11,822 nucleotides of DNA from DASSJF01 sp035280345 (GTDB lineage: Bacteria; Sysuimicrobiota; Sysuimicrobiia; Sysuimicrobiales; Segetimicrobiaceae), in contig DATEGA010000321.1 in NCBI GenBank assembly GCA_035280345.1, positions 1 to 11,822 of the forward strand. The letters are read 5' to 3'. The notes under the pieces are model-generated. The model was not told where the DNA came from. It did no database searches and saw nothing but the letters and a program-made list of their open reading frames with translations. Below are positions 6,619 through 11,822 of the stretch, piece after piece (the stretch's first letter is position 1; each line of letters opens with the position of its first letter). The position numbers and the translations under genes were made by a program.

Positions 6619-7904
6619 CGCGGCGGCCCGACGTCGATCGTCGCGTCCGCGGGCATCCCCGGTTTCAGCTCGCCGTACCGGGTGGGGAGCTGCAGCTTCA
6701 CCCCGTAGACGAGCTTGACGCGGTTCTCGCGTGACTGCACGTTGATCGGCGTAAACTCGGCCCGGGTGCTGATCTCGGAGACGCGCCCGGGAAACGTCCG
6801 GCCGGGATAGGTGTCCACCATAATGTCGGCCTGCTGCCCGAGGTGGACCTGCCCGATCTGGTCCTCCGGAATGTAGACGCGCAGCCACATGTCGCCGGGG
6901 TTCACGATCGTGTACACCGCGCCGCCCGCCGCGACGACTTCGCCTTCCTGGTTGTTTTGGGTGAGCACGACGCCGTCGATCGGCGAGACGATGGTGGTGT
7001 ATCCGAGCAGGATCTGCTGGTACCGAAGCGTGGCCTGCGCCTGGACCAGCGCCGCACGGGCGGCGGCGAGATCCTGGCGCCGCTGCTCCACGACCGTGTA
7101 ACCGGCCTGCGCGGTGGCGAGCGCCGCCTGCGCCTGCGTGACCGCGGCTTGGTTCGCGCGCACGTTTTGCTCCTGGATCGGCACCTGCAGCCGGTTCGAC
7201 TGTGCGGTTGCGAGACCGGCCTGCGCCTGCGTCACGGCATCGCGGGCGCTGTGGTCGGCCGCCACCGCGGCATCGTACGCGGCCCGCGCCGCGTCGACAT
7301 CCTGGGCGGAGATCGCGCCCTGCGCGAACAGCATCTTCGCCCGCGCGTAGTCGGCCTGCGCCTTCGCGAGATTCGAGCGGGCGCTCGCGGCCTGGGCCTG
7401 TGCCGTGCTGACCTGTGCCCGAGCCTGCGCGATCGCCTGCTCGACTGTTTGCCCCTGCAGGGTCACGGTGGTCTGAGACTGCGGAACACGGGTCTGCGCG
7501 GCGTCGAGCGCCGCCCGGGCCTGAGCGACCTGGGTGTCGGTCGTCTGCTGCTGAGTCTCGATCGCGGAGGCGGCCTGCGTGACTTTCGCCTCGCTTGCGA
7601 CAACGTTCGCGCGCGCCTGATCCACCTGGGCCTGCAGGTCCCGGCTGTCGAGCCGGACGAGGACCTGGCCGGCGTGCACCGTGTCGCCTTCCGCCGCGTA
7701 GAGCTTGACGACGCGGCCGGTGATCTTCGGGGCGATGTCGACCTGCGTCGCCTCGATCGACCCCGAACCGAAAATCTTCCCGGCGTTGACCCGCCGGAGA
7801 TACCCTTCCCGGGCCTGCCACACAATCACCGCCAGCACGACGGCGGCCACCACGGCGATGAGAATCGGCCGCGGGCGGCGCCGCGCGCTGGACGCCCGGG
7901 CCAT
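6615..7904 (-). CDS. HlyD-family periplasmic adaptor (YbhG-like)
   Basis: The 429-residue membrane fusion protein has an N-terminal inner-membrane anchor (about 13-29), a first lipoyl half-motif (about 50-88, with APKITGRVVKLYAAEGDTV), and a very long Ala/Gln-rich helical hairpin (about 89-300). The second lipoyl half follows (TIVSPIDGVVLTQ, 304-316), then a beta-barrel and membrane-proximal region with IPEDQIGQVHLGQQADIMVD. The region around AEFTPINVQSRENRVKLVYG is characteristic of YbhG-type adaptors of ABC-2 exporters. It would bridge the ABC permease and the TolC-like channel encoded immediately upstream. The ATG overlaps the channel stop as TGATG with little Shine-Dalgarno sequence, so translation is probably coupled. 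The hairpin of roughly 210 residues is long, as expected for a pump that reaches TolC. Confidence 0.96.
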   Translation of the reverse strand: MARASSARRRPRPILIAVVAAVVLAVIVWQAREGYLRRVNAGKIFGSGSIEATQVDIAPKITGRVVKLYAAEGDTVHAGQVLVRLDSRDLQAQVDQARANVVASEAKVTQAASAIETQQQTTDTQVAQARAALDAAQTRVPQSQTTVTLQGQTVEQAIAQARAQVSTAQAQAASARSNLAKAQADYARAKMLFAQGAISAQDVDAARAAYDAAVAADHSARDAVTQAQAGLATAQSNRLQVPIQEQNVRANQAAVTQAQAALATAQAGYTVVEQRRQDLAAARAALVQAQATLRYQQILLGYTTIVSPIDGVVLTQNNQEGEVVAAGGAVYTIVNPGDMWLRVYIPEDQIGQVHLGQQADIMVDTYPGRTFPGRVSEISTRAEFTPINVQSRENRVKLVYGVKLQLPTRYGELKPGMPADATIDVGPPR

Positions 7905-9367
7905 CAGAGCGTGATCTGGGCCCCCACGGCCTGGTCGATCTGCGCGAGGGCGAGGTTGTACTGGAACAGCGCCTGCACCACCGCGGCGTCCGCGGCGGCG
8001 AGGTTCTGAATCGCCGTCACAACCTCGAGCTGCGTTCCAACGCCGGCCTGGAAGCGCACGTTCGCGATCCGGAGCGCCTCCTGCGCGGCGGTAAGGCCCG
8101 CCTGCGCAGAGGCGAGGGATTCCGCGGCCTGCTGGAGGTTGAGGTACGCGGCCCGCACCTGTTCCTCCACCGTCTGCTGCGTCTGCTGGAGCTGGACCCG
8201 TGAGAGCGCCAGGTTCTGACGGGCCTGCTCGACCTTCGCGTGGGTGAGCCCGCCGTCAAAGATCGCGAGCGTGACCCCGAGCGTCGCAGACCACGTGACC
8301 GGCGTGTTCGTGGAGAGGTTGTTCGACTGCATCGTCGGACCACCGGTTAGCGAAAGCACGGGCCGCAGCCCGGCCGCGGCGAGATCGACCGCGGCCTGCG
8401 CGGCCTGGATCGCCGCCTGCGCCTGCGCGATCTCGGGCCGGCTGGAGAGTCCCTGCTTCACGAGCGCCTCGACATCCGGCGGCGGCGTGGGCAGACCCAT
8501 CGCCGTCGTCGCATCGATCGCCGAGGAGATCGGCAGATTGACGACGGCCGCCAGCTGCTGCTCCGCCTGGACGGCCGCGGCCTTCGCCTGCGTCAGCGTG
8601 CGCTGCGCCTGGGCGAGCTGAACCTGGGCCTGCAACAGGTTGAACTGGGGCGACGTGCCCACCGTCACCTGCGCCTGCGTCACACGCACGTCCTCCCGGG
8701 AGGCATCGACGGCCCGCTGCGCGGCGGCCACCTGCTCGATGCTCTGCACGTAGTTGAAGTAAGCCTGCCGGACGGCGAGCACCGTCTGGCCCGCCGTCGC
8801 CGCGAAGGCGCTCTGCTGTCCCCGCAGGTTGGCCCGTGCGATCGCGATCTGGTCCTGGACCGCGTTGCCGGTGTAGATCCCGTAGTTGATGATGCCGTTA
8901 ACTTTCCACTGCGGCGTCGACGTGCCCGGCACAACGGCCGTAAAGGGAGCGCTCGTGATCCCGGCGCTCGGAATGTTGATCGTGCCGCCCAACGTCGTGT
9001 TGCCCGGAGTGGTGGCCTGTGTGTTGCTGGCCCCCACCGAGACCGTCGGCCAGAGCCCGGCCTCCGCCTGTCCCACCTGGGAACGCGCGATCGCAACCTG
9101 CAGCGCGGCCTGCCGGATGGAGAGGTTCTGCTCGAGCGCGCGGCGGACCGCGTCCAGCAATGTCAGCGGCGCCCCGCCGCCCACGCTCGGCACCGCCGGC
9201 ACGGGCGGTATCGCGAGCGGCGCCGTGGTGGACGGCTGCGACGGAGCCGGCGCCGGAGTCGACGGGGCGGGCGGCGTCGGCTGCGTTTGGGCGGCCGCGG
9301 TCAGCGGAAGCAGCGCCGTCGCCGCCAGAGTGATGAGCGCAACCGTACGAACAAACCGAAAGCGCAT
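7904..9367 (-). CDS. TolC-family outer-membrane efflux protein
   Basis: The 487-residue precursor has a Sec signal peptide (basic MRFRFVR, hydrophobic to about residue 23, likely cleavage after TAAA near 26). A Pro/Ala/Thr/Ser-rich stretch (about 29-60) follows, then two outer-membrane efflux protein repeats (about 67-265 and 285-480) rich in Ala/Gln heptads, as in TolC helices. LTLLDAVRRALEQNLSIRQA (68-87) is the classic first-repeat start. The protein would form the trimeric channel across outer membrane and periplasm for the adjacent adaptor. The frame is open 33 codons further upstream, but the ATG at 9367 has GAGGGAGG (9381-9374) 6 nt before it and begins the signal peptide. This ribosome-binding site lies within the last codons of the TetR gene, which ends 1 nt upstream. 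The Pro-rich N-terminal linker is longer than in E. coli TolC. No lipobox Cys was seen. Confidence 0.95.
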   Translation of the reverse strand: MRFRFVRTVALITLAATALLPLTAAAQTQPTPPAPSTPAPAPSQPSTTAPLAIPPVPAVPSVGGGAPLTLLDAVRRALEQNLSIRQAALQVAIARSQVGQAEAGLWPTVSVGASNTQATTPGNTTLGGTINIPSAGITSAPFTAVVPGTSTPQWKVNGIINYGIYTGNAVQDQIAIARANLRGQQSAFAATAGQTVLAVRQAYFNYVQSIEQVAAAQRAVDASREDVRVTQAQVTVGTSPQFNLLQAQVQLAQAQRTLTQAKAAAVQAEQQLAAVVNLPISSAIDATTAMGLPTPPPDVEALVKQGLSSRPEIAQAQAAIQAAQAAVDLAAAGLRPVLSLTGGPTMQSNNLSTNTPVTWSATLGVTLAIFDGGLTHAKVEQARQNLALSRVQLQQTQQTVEEQVRAAYLNLQQAAESLASAQAGLTAAQEALRIANVRFQAGVGTQLEVVTAIQNLAAADAAVVQALFQYNLALAQIDQAVGAQITL

Positions 9368-9368
9368 C

Positions 9369-10022
9369 TCAAACCTCCCTCTTGTTCGCGCCGGGCGCGG
9401 ACGGCGGCGCGGAGACCCGTAAGCCCCCGAGGATAAGCGCCACCATCTCGCGGAGATATTCCTCATCGTCGTACTTGACGCCGGCGAGCCCGAGCACGTG
9501 CTGCGTCATGATGTAACTCATCACCATCCGGAAGCAGATCGACGCGGTGACCTCCGTGTTCACCGGCCGGAACGCCCCGTCCCCGATCCGGCGCTCGAGA
9601 TAGGCGCGGAACCGCCAGACGAACGGCTCGTGCAGCCGCCGGAAGAACTCCCGCCGGACGTCCTCATGCAGATCGGCCTCGTGTACCACGAGCCGGATGA
9701 ACGACGCGTGGCGGGCCAGCGTCTTGACGCGGGCGTCGACGAAGGCCCGAACAAGGCCCTCGTCGTCGCCCGGCGCGAATTCTTCCGGCCCCGGCGGCGC
9801 GCCATCGTCTGCGATCAACCCGATCACGCCGCGCAGCACCTCGAGCTTGCTCGGGAAGTAGAGATAGATTGTCCCTTCGGCCAGGCCGGCCGTTGACGCG
9901 ATCTCCCGAATCGTCGCACCGTGAAAGCCCCGGCGGCTGAAGACCTCGAGCGCGGCACGCAGAATTTGCGCACGCCGCTCACCCGTCCGGACCTCACGGG
10001 CCGTGGTGCTCAAGCGGGCCAT
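9369..10022 (-). CDS. TetR-family transcriptional regulator
   Basis: The 217-residue form has a TetR DNA-binding domain: RRAQILRAALEVFSRRGF (16-33), then GATIREIASTAGLAEGTIYLYFPSK (35-59) as the helix-turn-helix with the usual YLYFPSK end. The C-terminal ligand-binding domain (about 70-200) is helical and too variable to name a ligand. An ATG at 10076 would add 18 residues and has a good GAGGGA ribosome-binding site. However, it sits 2 nt after a strong -10 element and so would precede the predicted transcript start. The ATG at 10022 has GGGAGG 12 nt upstream and gives a standard N-terminus. The gene is first in the exporter operon, with its stop 1 nt before the tolC-like start, so it most likely represses this operon and itself. 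The position parallels E. coli cecR next to ybhGFSR. Confidence 0.92.
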   Translation of the reverse strand: MARLSTTAREVRTGERRAQILRAALEVFSRRGFHGATIREIASTAGLAEGTIYLYFPSKLEVLRGVIGLIADDGAPPGPEEFAPGDDEGLVRAFVDARVKTLARHASFIRLVVHEADLHEDVRREFFRRLHEPFVWRFRAYLERRIGDGAFRPVNTEVTASICFRMVMSYIMTQHVLGLAGVKYDDEEYLREMVALILGGLRVSAPPSAPGANKREV

Positions 10023-10059
10023 CTCAGACGGGCGCCTCCCAGCAGCGGTAGCGAGGGGA

Positions 10060-10077
10060 AATGACTGACTGCTCATT
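10060..10077 (-). promoter_or_regulatory. Candidate TetR operator (inverted repeat)
   Basis: AATGA-N8-TCATT is a perfect 5-bp inverted repeat in an 18-bp site. It spans about -5 to +13 relative to the start predicted from the promoter just upstream, where a bound repressor would block initiation. It is the only inverted repeat noted by eye between the promoter and the TetR start. The arms are short, so the assignment rests mainly on position. Confidence 0.45.
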
Positions 10078-10078
10078 C

Positions 10079-10107
10079 AGCATATCCCTCGCTTCTCGAC
10101 ACGTCAA
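10079..10107 (-). promoter_or_regulatory. Sigma70-like promoter of the efflux operon
   Basis: On the minus strand TTGACG (10107-10102, 5/6 to consensus) and TATGCT (10084-10079, 4/6) are separated by exactly 17 nt. Transcription would start near 10073-10072, about 50 nt before the preferred TetR ATG. The site lies in the 56-nt gap after the RND gene, in one of the few less GC-rich places of the window. Confidence 0.65.
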
Positions 10108-10132
10108 ACAGTCCGCGATAATTCCGGCCGGA

Positions 10133-11822
10133 TTACTCCGAGCCGCCCGCGCCCTGCGGCAGGGACGAGCCGGGGATCGCCCGGTGGCGCCAGAACCTCC
10201 GCGTGATCGACCGAACCACGCCCACGCGCTGCAGATCGTCGAAGTACGAGTAGATCACGGGGATCGCGACGAGCGTCAGCAGCAGCGACAGCACCTGGCC
10301 GCCGATGATCACCGAGCTCATGGCGCGGTTCGTCTCCGCCCCCACCCCGCGGCTGATCGCGAGCGGGATCATCCCCGCCACGAAGGCGATCGTGGTCATC
10401 AAGATCGGCCGCAGCCGATCACGACTCGCCTGGATGATCGCGGCGTTGCGGTCGAGGCCGGCGGCCTGCAGGTGGTTGGCCCGATCGATCTGCAGAATCG
10501 CGTTCTTCTTCACGACCCCGAAGAGCACCAGGATCCCGAGCTGCGACAGAATGTTGAGCGAGCCGTTGAGCAGCAGGATCGACAGCAGCGCGAACGGGAC
10601 GGTGAGCGGCAGCGACAGCAGGATCGTTACCGGATGGATCCACGATTCGAACTGCGCCGCCAGCACCAGGTACATAAACACGAACGACAGCATGAACGAG
10701 GTCATGAACGCCGCGGCCTGCCGGCCCTGCTCGAGAGCCTGCCCGGTGAAGGTCAAATCGTACGCCGGCCCGAGATTGAGAGCGCGCATCTTGCGGTCGA
10801 GCTGCTGCAGCACCGCGGCCTGGGACGTTCCCGGAAGCAGGTTCGCGGTAAGCTCAACCTGCCGCTTGCGATTGTAGTGCGTGATCTCGCTCGGCCCCGC
10901 GCCGTGGCTCGTCGCGACGACCTGCTCCAGCGCAGCCAGGCCGGCGGTCGAGGACCCGACCGGCAGCTCCGCGAGCACCTGCTCGTTGCTGCGGTGCAGC
11001 TTATCGGCCCGGATGACGATCTTATACTGCTGGCCCGCCTCTGTGTACTTGGCGGTCTTCACCTCGATGCCCTGAACCAGCATGTACATCGCGTTGGCGG
11101 CGTCAACGGCGTTGACGCCAAGGTCGGCCGCCCGCTGGCGGTCGACGCGCATGCCGAGCTGCGGCGCGCCGCTCACGAGCGACGACCGCGCGTCCACCAC
11201 GCCCGGAATCGAGCGCAGCACCTCGAGGCCGCGGTCGCCGGCCCGCGTGAGCACGGCCAGGTCCGGCCCGCTCACGACGTAGTCGACGGGCTGGAACCCG
11301 CCGCTGCCACCGAACTCCGAGGTCGCCTCCACCTGGCTCTGCAGGCCGAGGTAAGTGTAACGCGACAGGATTCGGTCCCGGATCAGGCCGTAGTAGGCAC
11401 TCTGGGGCAGGCGGCGCTTCCCAATGTCAACGAGCTTCACGAAGATCGTGAAGCGGTTCGGCGTTTGCTGCGGATCGTCGCCCGCGGTAACAAGCGTGTA
11501 GTCTACCCCGGGCAGCCGGCGGATCTCCGACGCGAGCTGCGTGCCGAAGCGGTCGGTGGCCTCGAGCGTCCAGCCTTCCGGCGCGCGCACGACGACTTCG
11601 AGCTGCGACTGGTCGTCCTCCGGCAGAAAGTTCTTATGGACCGCCGCGCCGAGCGGACCGATGCTGACCAGCGTCACGAGCGTGAGCGCAACGACCGCCC
11701 ACCGGCGGCGCAGCGACCAGTCGAGCAACCGGTGGTAGCCGCGGTCGAGCATCGCATAAAAGCGCCCGCGCTCGGCGGTGGCGTCGTCGGCCAGGCCGGT
11801 ATCGACTACCGCCCCGCCGGCG
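10133..11822 (-). CDS. RND efflux pump inner-membrane subunit, C-terminal half (5' end outside window)
   Basis: The frame is open to the window edge, so this is a partial gene; about 562 residues are visible and the true start lies to the right. The part present begins in the cytoplasmic loop before TM7 (RGYHRLLDWSLRRRWAVV). It contains TM7, the second periplasmic porter/docking region (from LPEDDQSQLEVVVRAPEG to about the FTGQALEQGRQ segment), and TM8-TM12. The TM10 motif FGVVKKNAIL (10522-10493) carries the Lys equivalent to AcrB K940, and DRLRPILMTTIAFVAGMIPLAIS covers the TM11 region with the conserved Thr. The TM4 Asp residues of the proton relay are in the missing half. It is an AcrB/HAE1-type proton-driven exporter. 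It ends 56 nt before the longest TetR frame, on the same strand. The TolC-like channel downstream could serve it too, but that is inference. Confidence 0.93.
   Translation of the reverse strand, partial: AGGAVVDTGLADDATAERGRFYAMLDRGYHRLLDWSLRRRWAVVALTLVTLVSIGPLGAAVHKNFLPEDDQSQLEVVVRAPEGWTLEATDRFGTQLASEIRRLPGVDYTLVTAGDDPQQTPNRFTIFVKLVDIGKRRLPQSAYYGLIRDRILSRYTYLGLQSQVEATSEFGGSGGFQPVDYVVSGPDLAVLTRAGDRGLEVLRSIPGVVDARSSLVSGAPQLGMRVDRQRAADLGVNAVDAANAMYMLVQGIEVKTAKYTEAGQQYKIVIRADKLHRSNEQVLAELPVGSSTAGLAALEQVVATSHGAGPSEITHYNRKRQVELTANLLPGTSQAAVLQQLDRKMRALNLGPAYDLTFTGQALEQGRQAAAFMTSFMLSFVFMYLVLAAQFESWIHPVTILLSLPLTVPFALLSILLLNGSLNILSQLGILVLFGVVKKNAILQIDRANHLQAAGLDRNAAIIQASRDRLRPILMTTIAFVAGMIPLAISRGVGAETNRAMSSVIIGGQVLSLLLTLVAIPVIYSYFDDLQRVGVVRSITRRFWRHRAIPGSSLPQGAGGSE

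Noticed and set aside
7000..7650. Repetitive GCCTGCGC-like words that might suggest a DNA repeat array
   Set aside because: They encode AQA/TQAQA heptads of the adaptor coiled coil, are irregularly spaced, and are explained by protein structure and codon use.
6619..7821. Long upstream extension of the ATPase 1 frame (about 400 codons) that could look like a fused protein
   Set aside because: The translation is Arg/Gly/Ala-rich with no domain signal and lies inside the well-supported adaptor gene in another frame; it is a GC-driven open frame.
6843..8009. Plus-strand open frame of about 388 codons opposite the adaptor gene
   Set aside because: It is an antisense shadow of the Ala/Gln repeat-rich coiled coil; its apparent repeats mirror those of the adaptor.

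Overview
The window is a GC-rich bacterial chromosomal segment from a cell that very probably has an outer membrane: it encodes a TolC-type outer-membrane channel, an HlyD-type periplasmic adaptor and part of an RND pump. GC content, tight gene packing and a DUF4331-type exported protein would fit soil or sediment diderm lineages such as Methylomirabilota/Rokubacteria or related deep branches. This is inference from gene content only; no marker here fixes the phylum. No mobile element, CRISPR array, rRNA or integrase was seen.

Left part (1-2494). A minus-strand pair consists of a DUF4331-family exported protein (117-1316) and the first 14 codons of a following gene cut by the window edge (1-44). 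They are separated by a perfect 13-bp GC hairpin. A 241-bp divergent spacer separates them from a plus-strand pair: a six-helix membrane protein of unknown function (1558-2157) and a small GYD-domain protein (2196-2489). A tRNA-Gln(UUG) gene with encoded CCA (2494-2567, minus) faces the GYD gene with only 4 nt between them.

Central part (2635-10107, all minus strand). This is one compact transcription unit, reading right to left: TetR-family regulator, TolC-like channel, HlyD/YbhG-like adaptor, ABC ATPase 1, ABC ATPase 2, ABC-2 permease, flavin reductase-like protein, RidA. All seven junctions have gaps of 7 nt or less, or overlaps (1-nt gap, TGATG, GTGA, 8-nt overlap, ATGA, 7-nt gap, TGATG). 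A sigma70-like promoter (TTGACG-N17-TATGCT) with an inverted repeat over the predicted transcription start (AATGA-N8-TCATT) lies before the regulator and supports an internal start codon for it. The arrangement recalls E. coli cecR-ybhGFSR, with these differences: the two nucleotide-binding domains are separate genes, there is one permease instead of two, a dedicated TolC is included, and two small enzymes are coupled at the 3' end. ATPase 1 has Pro where the H-loop (switch) His should be, so the exporter probably works with one degenerate and one canonical ATP site.

Right part (10133-11822, minus). This is the C-terminal half of an RND (AcrB/HAE1-like) pump, running off the window edge, 56 nt upstream of the longest TetR reading frame. 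The stretch from 2635 to the right edge is therefore an efflux cluster. The most notable feature is the attachment of a flavin reductase/RidA pair (a combination also found as RutF/RutC in the Rut pyrimidine pathway) to a TetR-controlled exporter operon.
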